This document shows positions 46,478 to 59,591 of a stretch of 64,000 bases of DNA, piece by piece (within the stretch, counting starts at the first letter, position 1; each line of letters opens with the position of its first letter). The position numbers and the translations under genes are program-made. The notes under the pieces were generated by a model, which was not told the DNA's origin, made no database searches, and worked only from the letters and a program-made list of their open reading frames with translations. The DNA lies in the NCBI GenBank assembly GCA_032622095.1, contig CP136063.1, positions 209,733,934 through 209,797,933 of the forward strand. The letters are read 5' to 3'. The stretch comes from Siphonodentalium dalli (taxonomy: Eukaryota > Mollusca > Scaphopoda > Gadilida > Siphonodentaliidae).

Positions 46478-48222
46478 TCAAAATAAGTAAACAACATATG
46501 AGGTAACTTCCCCATAGTGAGCACAGAATAATTCACTCTTTAACAAAGTTTTGAATTCGGTCAGAGAGTTTGCAAATCTTGTGTCGTGTCTCAGTGAGTT
46601 CCAAACATTTGGCGCATACGAATCAAATGCTCTATCGCCATAAGTTTTAAAATTATTTGATGGAATATCCATTAGAGCTTGTGCCTTTGACCTCTGATTC
46701 GTAAGTGGAACATACATACTTAAAAGTTTATCAAAATATTGAGGCAATACAGGGAGAATACTTGAACTAGATTCTGATTTGTTATAACAGAATGACGCAC
46801 ACTTGTAGTCTATACGTGCACGAATAGGAAGGTAGTGTAGTTCTTGTAGCAATGGTGTTACATGTGAAAATTTTGGTTTGCGGGAAACAATCCTTGCAGC
46901 AACATTAATTACTTTTTGCAATTTATCCAAGTGTTCAGTTGTGATGCCGGCGAGAATGGCATTACAATAGTCTAGTTTTGAAAATACAAATGAAGAAACA
47001 AGGGTCTGTGTTAAATATGGCCGTAACTGCGAGATGCGACGAAGCTCCATAAACATGGATTTGCACATTGAGTTGACCTGTAAGTTCATGGATAGTGTGT
47101 TATCCAAAACAACACCTAGAATTTTGACAGACGATGATAACTGAATATCTGAATCACCTATTTTAATATGGTGAACATCAGTGTGTTTAATGCGGTAATC
47201 GGTTCCACATAACATCAACTCCGTTTTTTCCTCGTTTAACTTAAGTTTATTAATTTCCATCCACGATTTTGCATCAGTTATACAGTCCTGTATTTGTTTC
47301 AAGTTTTCAATTATGTCACAAGGCGGGAAAGAAAGGTACATTTGAATATCGGCAGCATACATGTGGTAACGAACACCATTGGATCTAATTACATCACCGA
47401 GCGGCTTGACGTACATCGAATATAAAACAGGTCCTAGAACTGAGCCCTGCGGGACTCCGAAGTGAAGCAATTTAGGTTCCGAGAACGTGTCGCCAATCTG
47501 TACTTTTTGTGTACGATCAGTCAGATACGATTGGAACCAATCGATAACAGTTTCCGATAAAGCAAATGTGGAAGAGAGCCGCTTAATAAGGATGGAATGA
47601 TCAATTGTGTCGAACGCGGCGGACAAATCCAGACAGGCAACAATTGTTACAAGGCCTTCATCTGCTGCATTGAGGAGATCACGTGTGATGCATATTAAGG
47701 CCGTTTCTGTGGTATGATTTGTTCTGTATGCAGACTGGAATGGCTCATTGAGTTTGTTGTTATCCAAGTGATCACGAAGTTGATACAACACGACACGTTC
47801 TAACATTTTAGAGATGAATTGCAAGTTTGAAACGGGTCTGTAATTTCTTAAATTGTTCCGGTCCAATCTTGGCTTCTTCAGGAGTGGTTTAACAATTGCA
47901 TGCTTAAAAATGTCAGGAAAAACGCCATGTCTTAAAGATGAATTAAATATAGATGTTATTGCTGATGCCAGCACTTCCCTGTGTTCCCGGATCAACTGAG
48001 TTGGCATAGGGTCGCTGGCACAGGATTTCGGTGGCAGTTTTGCGATAAGGGATTTTACTTCCTCTTGTGTTACAGGGCGAATTTTTTTTAGTTTATTCCC
48101 GGTAAATTCAGCAAACTTAGCATCAATATTTGTTTCTATGCTATATCTTATACGCACCACTTTATCATCAAAGAATTGCGCAAACACATTTGGTAAGTCA
48201 GCAGTATCGTGGTTATTTGGTA
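46478..48222 (-). pseudogene. LINE reverse transcriptase with catalytic YADD changed to YAAD
   Basis: The frame covers VFAQFFDDKV onward: NYRPVSNLQFISKMLERVV, SAYRTNHTTETAL, motif A VACLDLSAAFDTIDHSIL, motif B GVPQGSVLGPVLYSMYV, then motif C as MYAADIQMYLSF (plus-strand about 47349-47366). The middle residues should be two aspartates (YADD); the first is alanine (GCC), removing a metal-binding residue. The C-terminal CR1-type region LDYCNAIL, HYLPIRARIDYK and FKTYGDRAFDSYAPNVWNSL is intact to the stop at 46478. The RT frame is otherwise open. Confidence 0.92.
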
Positions 48223-49227
48223 GTATACGGTTGATTTGGACTTGCCGAGCACAGAGTTGGTGAAATTAAACAACATTTTAATTGATTTACACTGTGTTAT
48301 AGAGTCATTATAGAAACAAATTTTTGCATCTTTAATTAAGTTGCACACATGTTTACTACTATCCAAGAATATTTCTCGGTGGACAGTCAACTTAGATGAT
48401 CTCCACTTGCGTTCGTCTTTTCTTCTTGCGCGCTTAGATTCAATAATTTCCTTCGTCATCCATGGCGCTGCAAGACGGTCGCACGTAGTGCGCGTTTTCA
48501 GAGGGGCATAATCGTCAATCAGAGAGCTTAGTTTAGCGTTGAAACGTGAGGCTAGTTCATTGCATGTTCCGGAATCGTTGCAATTAAAGGCATTTGAGAG
48601 ACTGGCCGAGAAATCGTGAGAGTTGATGGCTTTAATGTTCCTGGTTAGTACTTGGCGTTTTGGACATGCAGACGGTTTTGCAGTGTTGATGATGAAATTG
48701 ACTAGAAAGTGATCAGAGAATGTTATGTCGGCGACGTCAGCTTTTACGACGTTTGTGGGGTCTTGCCTCACTATGACCCAGTCAAGAATGTGCTGCTTAC
48801 GATGTGTTGGAGTTTTAACAATTTGCACCAAATTCACACTGTCCAAAAAAGATTTGAGCTCAGCTACGTTGTTATCTGATTCAGAATCATAATGTAGGTT
48901 CACATCGCCAAGTATGATAAAATGGCTGTTCACTGTCAGGTATTGCTCGATGAGCTTTTTGAAGTTTTTAATGAATGTACTAACTTTCAGTTTATTCTTC
49001 TTGTTAGGTGGGGGTCTATATATACATACGCACACAACGGGCTGCGCTGATGTCCTGATATTCAACTCAATCGCTTCGAATGACGGAAAACGGGATATCG
49101 CATTCCAGTTGATAACAAAATTGTTCCTGTGAATTATGGAAATTCCGCCACCTTTTTTACCAATCCGCGGCGAAGATATCAACGAGAATCCCTCCGGTGT
49201 TAATTCGTTTATTTTAACTTCGTGCAC
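48148..49227 (-). pseudogene. LINE APE-type endonuclease, damaged at both ends
   Basis: Contains GKKGGGISIIHR, CVCIYRPPPNKK, FIILGDVNLHYD, HILDWVIVR and TFSDHFLVNFII, the order of APE-like LINE endonucleases. Upstream in the same frame is LLLT followed by a TGA at 49231-49233, exactly where this family usually has its T-E-x-W active-site motif. The longest open stretch therefore starts at a non-ATG codon. At the 3' end the frame departs from the RT frame at 48221-48230, where a duplicated TA shifts it by two. Confidence 0.88.
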
Positions 49228-49497
49228 ATGTCACGTTAATAAAAGATTATCTCCCTCTCTCTCTCTCTCTCATACAACAGTTTTTTTCCCAATGATTTCA
49301 GCCATAATTTGGCCAAACGGGCATCTGACCCTTAATGAGTAAATAGTGGAATGATCCAGTAAGGAAGTAAGGGTCTTGCATCTCCCAAGTATCCGCTAAT
49401 ATTGATGAGGTAAACTAATGAGATGTAGATGAATTATGATATAAAGATGACATATATATTGAAAACGTGATACAAAGTCAATCGTAGCAACTATAGG

Positions 49498-49962
49498 CAT
49501 AATAACACTATCATTCATAATAACACTATCATTCATAATAACACTATCATTCATAATAACACTATCATAATAAACTATCATAATAACACTATCATAATAA
49601 CACTATCATTCATAATAACACTATCATTCATAATAACACTATCATTCATAATAACACTATCATTCATAATAACACTATCATTCATAATAACACTATCATT
49701 CATAATAACACTATCATAATAACACTATCATTCATAATAATACTATCATTCATAATAACACTAGCATTCATAATAACACTATCATTCATAATAACACTAT
49801 CATTCATAATAACACTAGCATTCATAATAACACTATCATTCATAATAACACTATCATAATAACACTATCATTCATAATAACACTATCATTCATAATAACA
49901 CTATCATTCATAATAACACTATCATAATAATAACACTATCATAATAATAACACTATCATTCA
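49498..49962. repeat. 18-bp minisatellite CATAATAACACTATCATT
   Basis: About 465 bp of the 18-mer, with shortened 9- to 12-bp units (ACTATCATA ATAAC) interspersed and a few ACTAGC variants. Reads as NDSVIM repeats on the minus strand; not a gene. Confidence 0.95.
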
Positions 49963-50222
49963 AAGAAATATTCACGGTCGTAATAATCGACTCTTCCAAA
50001 CAAATCGATATTTTATTGAAAGCGTGCGTCCTGGTGGCAACAGAACCACGTGGGCTTTTGGCGGTACCCTTCTCGAGTATGTCTAAACATTTTCGTATTT
50101 GTTTGTCTATCAAATGGGATTATGTTTATCGATCTCTTTTGTAGTTCTAGATTCTTTAATTCCGTCAATCTGTTAAATTGCTGTTTGTAAAGGGATATCT
50201 CGAGTGCGGTGTGACTAATTAC

Positions 50223-50315
50223 AGCCCGGACAAGCCCGGACACGCCCGGGAAACCCCGGACACGCCCGGGCAGGCTCGGACACACCCGGACAAGCCCGGA
50301 CACGCCCGGGCGGCC
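50223..50315. repeat. GC-rich CCGGACACGCCCGG minisatellite
   Basis: About eight 10- to 11-bp units of CCCGGACAAG/CCCGGACACG in an otherwise AT-rich area. Scattered CCCGGACA words continue through the adjoining 335-bp satellite. Confidence 0.85.
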
Positions 50316-50339
50316 ACATGACCCCATGGGCAATATAAT

Positions 50340-51330
50340 ATGGTGTCTTATTAACCTCTTAAATGCCGATATTGACTAAAAGAACTCGGGAGAGCCCGGA
50401 CAGACACAGAGACCCGATCACACTATATATCGATGACTAACTGTATCTATACACATATTAAACGTAAACGTCGAAGATTGACTCGCCGTCTCGTTCACGA
50501 CCAGGTTCATTAGCCCTTTAAATGACGATATGGGCCAGAAGAGCACATGCGAACCAGTGTAAGCCCGGACAGGCTGGGCGGCCCAATAGCCCCGCGGACA
50601 CTATAATATGATGCCTAATGGTAGTACGATACATACAAAGCATAGGTTGCTCGATTACTTGCTGTGTCATCCACCGACGGTTTTATTAACCATTTAAATT
50701 CCGATATTGGCTAAAAGAACCCGATACAGCCCGGGCAGACCCAGAAACTCGATCACACTATATATATTGATGAATAATTGTAGCCAGATACATATTAAAC
50801 GTAAACGGCGAAGTTTTACTCACCGTCTCGTTCAAGACCTGGTTCATTATCCCCTTAAATGACGACATGGGCCAGAAGGGAGTACGGGAGAGCTCGGGCT
50901 GCTCCATGGATCCGCTACATGGACCCACATACCGTATACTATGATGCATATGGTAGTAGGATAGACACTAAGAATATATTGTGAAAAATTACTTGCTGTG
51001 TCATCCACCGGTTGTTTTATTAACCATTTGAATTCCGAAATTGGGTAAAGGAATCAGGGAGAGCCCGGTCACACCCGGAGACCGCATCAAACTATATATC
51101 GATTGCTAATGGTAGCGAGACACTTACTAAACGAAAACTGTGAATCTTAAGATTTACTCGTCATCTCGTTTACGACCGGGTTCATTTGCCCCTTAAATGA
51201 CGACAAGGGCCAGAAAAGAGAGCCTGGTTAACCCGAGCGGACCCATGCGGACAGTATAATATATGAAGCCTTGTGGTAGTAAAATGCATATGTTGTCAAA
51301 AATTACTTGCTGTATCATCCAACGCCGGTG
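50340..51330. repeat. Tandem repeat of about 335 bp, nearly three copies
   Basis: TTATTAACC[TA][CT]TT[AG]AAT[GT]CCGA occurs at about 50348, 50683 and 51017. Each unit continues through GAGCCCGG, ATCACACTATATAT, CACCGTCTCGTTC and CCTTAAATGACGA[CT]A[TA]GGGCCAGAA to ACTTGCTGTGTCATCCA. No coding capacity. Confidence 0.88.
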
Positions 51331-51925
51331 TTCTTGACCCAACTCGATTTATTATTTGATCTGGAGTTTCAAGTCCTCGAGCTCCCTGCTACAATATGTT
51401 TCAGATTGTTGACCAATTTACGATATTGACCCATCGAGGACTGCATTCAATCGTGATGAGAGTAGTCCTATTTTCCCTCTGAATATATACTTACATGTAT
51501 ACCGATTTTGATATGCAGTCAGATATAGCTCAAAGAACAAGCAAAAGTTTCAAAAGACGTCGCTCATAACTGCTAATGTTAGTGAACGTGGGCTTCAAGG
51601 GACTAACACCGGGTTACAATAATTGAATTTATGCTACTCAAAATAAAACAAGATATGTCACTCGGAAGAGACTAGGCCCCAGTAATCAAGCAACTCGTGG
51701 GCGAATTTATACCCTGACCTCCAATAATTTTTTAATATCACACCCCGTATATACTTTCATGAAAAACCTATCATATTTAGTATCTCGACCCAAAGTTATG
51801 TAAAGAATCCATTGAAAATAGGAAGCATCATCACCTCGTTTCCATATAAGGTACGCGTTGGTTTTAAAAATAGGTGCAATCCGTTGAGTCTGTTAACGCA
51901 CCGTCCGCGTCAGATCACACCGAGC

Positions 51926-52990
51926 TTGACCTTTGACAAACAATGCAAACATATCGCGATACACAATCACCCGTAGGTTAACCATCACACCTTGTTTCAT
52001 TCAAATCACGGTTATAGTACACCAAATAAAAAAAATTACCCCCCCCTTGATGGGCTGTCACCCACACTCAAGTCAGCATAAAATCACGTCTGGCAGCTGA
52101 ATGGTTGATTATGATTGGGATTTACGAAGGGTAGTGTCTGCAAGGTGACTTAATTGAGAGAACGACCTTGTCCTGATTGACCTTCAAAGATTGGAAAAAC
52201 ATTTTGTGCGCGACACATCGCCTCCTCATTGTGAACAATTATGCCAAGTTTCAACAGAATACAACAAGGCATCGGGATGTTATGGAGCGGACACGAAGGG
52301 TGCAAGAAATGAATTTGACTGGTACAGATGAAGTCTAAATTTGAACGCACCTGTGGCCTTGGCTATTGACAAAGCACACATATCGCAACACAGTCACCCT
52401 TAGGTTAACCATCACACCTTGTTTCATTGAAATCATGTGATGTCAACAAAAGTCATTGAACGGACACGAAGGGTAGTGTCTGCATTTTGACTTAATTGAC
52501 AGAACGAGCTTGTTCTTCAATGATTGGGGACATGGGGACACATCATCTCCTCATTGGGAACAACTATGCCAAGTTTTAGCATAATCCAATAAAGCATCGA
52601 GTTTGAAGGCACCCTGTGATCTTGATTTTTGACAAACCACAATGTACACATATCGCGACACACAGTCACTCTTAATCATCACGCCCTGTTTCGTTGAAAT
52701 CTTGTGGTGTACACAGCAGTTATGGAGCAGACACGAATGGTGGTGTCTGGTGACTTAATCGAGAGAACGACGTGTCCTGTGGCTTTGACTTTCAACAATT
52801 GAAAACAAATTGAATTTGTCCGCGACACATCGTCTCCTCAGTAGGAACCACTATTGAAGTGCACACGATATATCTTGCGGACAGACAGTCGGACGGACGT
52901 CCGGATGTCTCGACAGACAGACGGACGGACAGAAAAGACAAATACTATATCCTCCAGAAATTTTATTTCGGGGGGCATAAACATAATAAA
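51926..52990. repeat. Degenerate three-copy repeat ending in (GGAC)n
   Basis: CACATATCGCRACACA.AGTCAC.CTTAGGTTAACCATCACACC-like blocks begin near 51945, 52378 and 52648. Each is followed by GGACACGAAGGGTAGTGTCTG and CGACACATCGCCTCCTCA. The end carries a GACAGACGGACGG run (52880-52935) and GGGGGGCATAA. Confidence 0.8.
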
Positions 52991-53464
52991 TAAACAGTAA
53001 TTGATTGCCTTTGTTGTCTCCCGAGGATCACATTATGTCGATAGATACATGAGATTCGTATGTGCGGAATGTTTGTCTTACAAAGACTTCAGGTATGATA
53101 AAAAGATAAACTTCCCCCCCCCCAAGTGTAAATATTAAGAACCTTCTCTGCTTGTTTCACCCCTGATACGGTGAAAATAAAGACATGCTCTTAAAAGATG
53201 CTTTGTCAGTGAAGATAAGGGATATGTTGCAACTTTGTCGCATCGTCCAGCATAATGAACTCCAATACTGTCCATTAGTATTAGTGTTTAATACTAGAAT
53301 ATTAAAATGAATGCCATCTACAATTCAGATATCTTTTATTGTTCATACGTATTATAACATTGGAATCGACTCATGTATATATAAACTATCCAGTTTGATT
53401 ATCTATATGAATAGAAATGATATATGGGCGTTCAGAGTCTGAAATAAACATGATCAATCTCTGC

Positions 53465-53755
53465 ATTTATAGAGCGCACATTCCACGTTCGTGTTCACGT
53501 TCACAACCTCATACATTAGAAATAATACATAAATACAATTCAGCAATATGCCACCGAGTGTGATATTATTAATTGTTTCTGTATTGCCCCCATCTTGATA
53601 GAGTATGTTAGCATTTATAGAGCGCACATACCACGTTCGTGTTCACATTCACAACAACATCATACATAAGAAATAATTCATACATACAATTCAGCAATTT
53701 GTCACTGAGTCTGATATTCTTCATTATCTCTTTATTGTCCCCATCTTGGGAGCGT
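53465..53755. repeat. Direct duplication of about 147 bp
   Basis: CATTTATAGAGCGCACAT.CCACGTTCGTGTTCAC occurs at 53465 and 53612, followed by ACAATTCAGCAAT and CCCCATCTTG in both copies. Confidence 0.85.
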
Positions 53756-53776
53756 GTATTATCTACAACAGTATTT

Positions 53777-53920
53777 ACAGAGAGAGAGGGGGGGAGAGGG
53801 GAGAGGGAGAGGGGAGGGGAGGGAGGGGGAGGGGGAGAGGGAGGGGAGAGGGAGGGGAGAGAGAGGGAAGGGGAGGGGAGGGAGGGAGGGAGTGGGGGAG
53901 GGGAGGGAGGGAGGGAAACA
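53777..53920. repeat. Purine (GGGAGA)n tract
   Basis: About 140 bp of almost pure G/A on the plus strand, giving spurious Glu/Gly/Arg or Pro/Ser/Leu frames. It could adopt triplex or G-rich structures. Confidence 0.95.
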
Positions 53921-54864
53921 TGGACATAGGTGTCGCCTCTAGAGGGAATTTATGAGACCTACATTTTTGGTTAGCATGAACAGTTAACATTCGGAATCCG
54001 TATGTTGGATTTGTCAGATAGGCGGACTTTTTTTTCGCACCGCGTGGTTTTATTGAGGCACCTGGTGATAAAATCGGTCATTTTTTAAATAAAGTCGACA
54101 TATTTCACAGAGTATATTCACAACTTTTGAGAAGTGATATTCGTCCAGTTTTGATACCTGTGAATGCGGCGATAACCAGAGAAAGGTAATACATGTAACC
54201 ATTGAATCTCGGAATGACAGTCATGGCGTCATGTGACGTCAAATAGTGTTTAGGGTGAGAAGAATATGACGATTCACGCAAAGCGTTGTCTTTCGTTTCT
54301 TATAAAATCAGAAGTAAGATGGTTATGCCCAATTATTTTATACCATGGGAAACTACTGCCAATTAGCTACGTTTTAGTTTATCACTTATCGCTGTTGGTC
54401 GCATTACTTTTTATCAAAGACAGAAAAATCAACCCTCCCCCTAAAGCTGAGAGGCGTCAGGCTGTGGTGTATGGCACACATAACGCACGATTATGTGCCA
54501 AATAGCGAAAGTAACACAACGGCCGTTGGTGGACTGCAGGGGTGCTATTCACCAAGCGAGACTATTTTATAAACCAGGTAGTTTATTTGGTAGCGGCTGA
54601 ACGCAAAGGTATCTTTGCTTTAGCGCAAATGACACACGCTGTCGATGGTGTGATTGATCCAATCTATCAGATTTGTCACTTGTCAATTGACTAATTCATG
54701 TACACTCACCGGCCATAATCGGCATGTATAGCGGTATAATGTTTTGGTATAATTGTGTGGAGACTCATGCTGGCGTTTATACATCTGCAGAATGAGTTTC
54801 AATGATATTAATGAGGTGTTTTAATTAGCACAGTGTGAAAATGAAGAGCCGAGAAGATAACGTC

Positions 54865-55041
54865 TCAGAAGAATTTTGTTTGTGTTTTGGTTCTGTTTGG
54901 ATATTTCCTTGCCATTTCCAAAAAAATATCTTTCCATGCATCATTTTTCCGGCGCTGGTGAATGGTGCCGGTTTCTTTATACTTTAATATTTTGATTCTT
55001 CTCTCCACAATGCCCAAAAATGTTTTACGCTCGTCGGCAGT
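54865..55041 (-). pseudogene. Myb/SANT-like DNA-binding domain fragment
   Basis: The frame reads ADERKTFLGIVERRIK, then HQRRKNDAWKDIFLEMARKYP and NRTKTQ, after which a stop follows. The spacing of aromatic and acidic residues (F-x7-R...A-W-x2-I) recalls the Myb/SANT-like domains found in Harbinger-type transposon proteins and in zeste-like host genes. The homology stops before the third helix is complete. Upstream the frame runs into a G18-type run read as prolines, so the rest is not believable. Likely a transposon relic. Confidence 0.4.
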
Positions 55042-55149
55042 GGGGGGGGGGGGGGGGGGTTCTGGAAAACAATTGCACATATAGGGCCCAAAAAGTTTTT
55101 TCCGAACCCGAGGGACCCACCACCCCATTTGTGCAAATTTTTCATCCAA

Positions 55150-58100
55150 ATGTTAGGGACCCACCCCTTTTTTTTTAGCCGTTCTTCAATAACTGTGTTA
55201 ACTGCCTTTCAATCCCATTCCACTGTCCTTTGTTGGTGCAAACTGCGTAAAATTAAGACTCAAGCAATAACATGCTTAATCGGTAAAGCACAGGTCAGAA
55301 AAACGAAAAATAAACTGTATTTCCAGGTGTTTCATAGTGTTTCCAGTATCTAACAACAATAATAAAGCATTGTGTAGGTACACTGTATGTCACAAATTGC
55401 ACTAGACCGCATTATAGCCTTAATATATCGAGCATGTTTAGTCTGACAGAGAACACTGGCCAGTGTAAATAGTGGTAAACAGGTCAGGGGTTCTACAATT
55501 ATTTGTGCATGATCAAAGAACTCTTTAGTCTTATCCACCGGGGTGGGTGGGGAGGGGAATTGTTTTGGTTAGGTATACACATAGATATATGGTTATTATA
55601 CCCCCGATATTAGTCGGCGGGTATATAGTTGACGTCTCGAGCCGTCCATGCTGTATGGAATAATGTTGTAAAGTATTTAGATCCTTCATGTAATGAGAAA
55701 CAATGGAGAGCCCACATCATTGATAGAATCTGGATCGATATCAAACAAAGCGATGAAAGCATCTATAAATACTTTTGAAATAAGTTTGAATTAAGCAAAT
55801 CCCCCTTTGATTGATCATTTTTGGCATTTGCATAGTGTATATAGATGGAAGCAATTTTCATGGTGTGGTCGAGGAGTCATGTGATCTGAGGTCAGCAGGG
55901 TCCACAGTGAATCAAATTGGCTACGCCAGCTTTTTGTGCAACCCTGTTGGCTCTAGATCTCATGAAACTTGTCCCACTCTGTGACATGTCACACTGAATC
56001 TGCTTATACTTATCTTATTAATGATTCCATTTATACTCTACAGTCACATCTGGATTCCATTTGCAACCTCATATAACACATATACATATGTTACCTATTC
56101 TTACTCTGTTACAATGTTTCAGGATTCTAGTGCCAATAAACTTATCTTATCTTATGTCCATACAAACATTTTGTGTTATAACTCAAGAGTCGGTTGTCAT
56201 ATTTTGATGCTCTATGACATGTGACGGACCAGAAATGGGGAACGAATATGCATAATATCACTGATTGTGAGCACCAATGCCTGCCAGAGTTATCCATGGG
56301 CCCTGTTTATGAAATCAAGTCCGTACAAAGTTTTTGCAATATAAGTTGAAGTGTCGGTTGTCGAATTTTGAAGTGGTTTGGTATGGTGATAGACCCGAAT
56401 GATAGGGGAAGGATGTATGCAGATATTACTGCATATCACAGGTTTCGCCTGTCGATGCATACCAGAGCTACCAACCTGGTTCCATCCGTAAACACATTTT
56501 GCATTATTATAACTCAACCATGTGTATGTATATTTGTGCACTAGAGTCTGCAGTATAGTCTCAGTCAGATTTTATTCTTGATTTTAGTTTGAACTTTGTA
56601 GACATTGAAGAATGTCATTTCTCAAAGCATCTGAATGCATCACATTATTTCAGTTCATCTATTTGTAAGCGATAACAGTATACAAATAGTATTTTAGTTT
56701 AGTCTTGTTGAGCAGTATTTAAGCTTCAAGATGAAGTTCGTAAATTCAAGGAGAATAGCGTCGCCTTCAGTTGGGATTGTCTGAACAATAAACAGTAACG
56801 GTCATTCATCATAACCAATTCAGTTTTATTTGGATAAGTGTTGCAAATTAACATTACTTGCAATCATTAAAGATGAGAAATAACCAGAAGGAATTAATTT
56901 GATTGCATGCCAGAACAAGACAGTATTTCAGACATTAGAAATTTATGAGATACCCTTTTCAATTTCATGTTATGCAACAATCGGGTTAATGATATCTAGT
57001 CATCATTGAGTATTCACCATCTAGTATTTGTGATACAGTTTTTTTTATTTTATTACTTTTATTCGGGTAATACAACTGGGTAATATATATTTATTTTTTT
57101 ACTAAATTACGGTTTTCCACTGTGAAGTGGGACGGGATCCTGTGAAATCCAGAAGGTGGCTAAATCTGAGGCGAGGCTATATAGTCACTATAGCTGTCTA
57201 TATAGCCATATGCCAACAAACATGATACTAACATGCTAACAAACAACATTACATGGTCAGTACTTGTAAATTGTTTGAAAAAAAACCCATTTTGGAAAAC
57301 AATTTACAAGCACGATTGTTTCGGCCTCTGGACCACCTACCCCGGTCCTATATACGGAATTTGTTTTGTAGACCCCCCATGTCGTCGGTGGTATATTTTG
57401 CCCCACGTAATTGTCCTCGGTTGCTCATTGTGGAAATGAACAAACGTGTACTGTTTCACGCAGCATGTTTATGTGACCGATGGTCAATCTATGATTGACG
57501 CCAATCACCTTGATTGGATAATCCTATACCGCGTGGCGATGTCTTCCCATCGACATGTCCACCGATAGCTTCGCATTGAGCGTCGCCTCGTAAAACTACC
57601 TGGACTATATTATAAACCCAGCCGGTGAATAGCACCCCTGAGGTATTGTCCATTATATATGTTTCGATCGACACAGTCGAGCATTAAAGTAACAATATTA
57701 CATAATGTACTTCCTGACTCTATTTTTTGTTAAACAAATTAAATATTTTTCCCGAAAAAAGATAATCTAAAATGCATATTGTCTTCTTCCGGGAGGCAAA
57801 ATTTAAAATAATGTATTAAGGGTGGAGATAATTAGTGTGTACGATAATTTCGTTCTGTCTTGATTTTAAAACTGGCCTAATAACCAAAGATGGTTGCCAA
57901 TATGGTGGCTGGTAAATAGGTGGGAATTGTGAAATTTGTAAGAACGCACTATTACTTGCCAAAATGTTTTAACTAACACAACGGCCGTTGATAAACGGCT
58001 ACAGTTTTATGTAATATATATCCCGATCTACCGACTAGAACATTTAAGTGAAACCGATACACAAAGCACCACCTGGCCCCATGTTTTTATTAAATATTTA

Positions 58101-59591
58101 ATTAGTTTAGTCCAAAACTAATCGATAACCTATTTTTGTCATCTTCTCGAAATGCATAAAGACAATTGTCTAGAGTGGGTGGATATAATATGTATGTACG
58201 ATAATTTCATGCCGTCGGCGGTTACTACATGACATATTAACCCCACGATGGCTGCCAATACGGTGGCCGGTATATGGATGGAAATTGTTAAATCTGTCAT
58301 GTCGCAATTAACACCACAGGAAGACAGGAAGGCTGCCTGCATTGGCCATGCCACCCATGCACATGTAAATTTGTATACATATATGTACCACTGATGTACT
58401 GTATAAATGTGCCAATAAACATTCAAACCACCATCGCAATGCAATGTCTTATAAACCAATAGTCCTATTATATTCATATCAGTTTGCATTTACTAGGACG
58501 TAACAGTGGCCAGTTCTATTAAAATGACAACCAGATTGGTGCCCACGAGTGAGAGGATCGACACATTTTGCGTTCATTCGCGCCCAAGTAAGATTTGTTC
58601 TTCGAAATCTGTGGCACGTCGTGCAAATTATTTCACAATAAACATGATTGATTTAAGACAGATGGCTGTCTGACTATCTTTGCGAAAATAATAAGGGAAT
58701 TATGGTTATATTAAATATAACACGACATTTAAGCATACATGCATTACTTGGGACTCTCTATGGCTATTTGTACCAAATGCGACCGCGAATAACATAATTA
58801 ACCAATTAACCAATTCGGATATATATCTCATCAAATAACTAATGTTGATACGAATCGTTAGTTACCATCTATCAACGAGGCGTGGTTACAAGATCGGAGC
58901 TACTGATACATTGGTTCTTACGTATACCGTTCTAAAAGTAAGTATAAATGGATCTCATTGACCAATAGCACATGCTGCCCAGTCCGCAAGAGGAAATATT
59001 CAGCAAATTATCAAACCATCATATCATACCGGTTCGTTCAGCTTCATCATCACGCAATAGACTCGTTGAATTTTGTATTCTAACATCTATATCGGATTAT
59101 TTTCCATGACACATATTTCGCACACACGGAGATGGACACCTGGTTGATTTTACTCTTGTAGTTTGTCAGCTGCTTAACGGGTGGGAGGTATTTTCTTGTA
59201 CTAGCAGTAGATACGTTGCAACGCAAAGTCAAGGCTCTAAGCGACATTTCCAACAACGAAAATACCAGCGATGTGGTAAATCACATAAAACTGTCAAACT
59301 ATGTTCCTATATATTTTGATTGTATGTTACTTTGTACTGGAGTCTCTTGTCACCCTATGTGCACCCATGATTTCAAGAAGTGACTGAATGTAAGACGAGG
59401 TACCCCAAATATGGACAGTTATCCCATGCTAGACGAACAGTCATATTACCCATATCTTTCTATGCTGAGTAGGTAGGTTTACTTCTGGAAGGCTGTACAT
59501 TCAGAAAACACATGAATATTGGCATGGGGTTTTATCATGTAGACTGATACATTTTGGAATTTTGGTATCCCAGTGTAAGTTTTAGCTCATT
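55150..59591. other. Intergenic, no gene; weak tandem duplications
   Basis: Degenerate copies of ATTTTG...ATAACTCAA...GTCGGTTGTC occur near 56165, 56325 and 56500. Related stretches at 57829-57930 and 58176-58290 share ACGATAATTTC, GATGG[CT]TGCCAATA[CT]GGTGG and GGAATTGT. No protein homology seen. Confidence 0.45.

Larger units (their letters stand above)
46335..49262 (-). mobile_element. CR1/L2-like LINE, inactive
   Basis: On the minus strand it runs endonuclease, RT, then a short 3' UTR with AAGCGCTATATAAAAACTATC and a (TAT)n/(ATT)n tail at 46335-46370. The TTTATATAGCGCTTT word near the 3' end is widespread in 3' ends of CR1/L2-like elements of marine invertebrates. ORF1 is absent. The 5' limit lies near the (CT)n at 49250-49270. 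At least three inactivating changes are visible. Confidence 0.9.

Noticed and set aside
49396-49581. NDSVIM repeat protein on the minus strand
   Set aside because: Translation of the 18-bp minisatellite.
53639-53990. Glu/Gly/Arg-rich and Pro-rich frames
   Set aside because: Translation of a purine-rich simple repeat.
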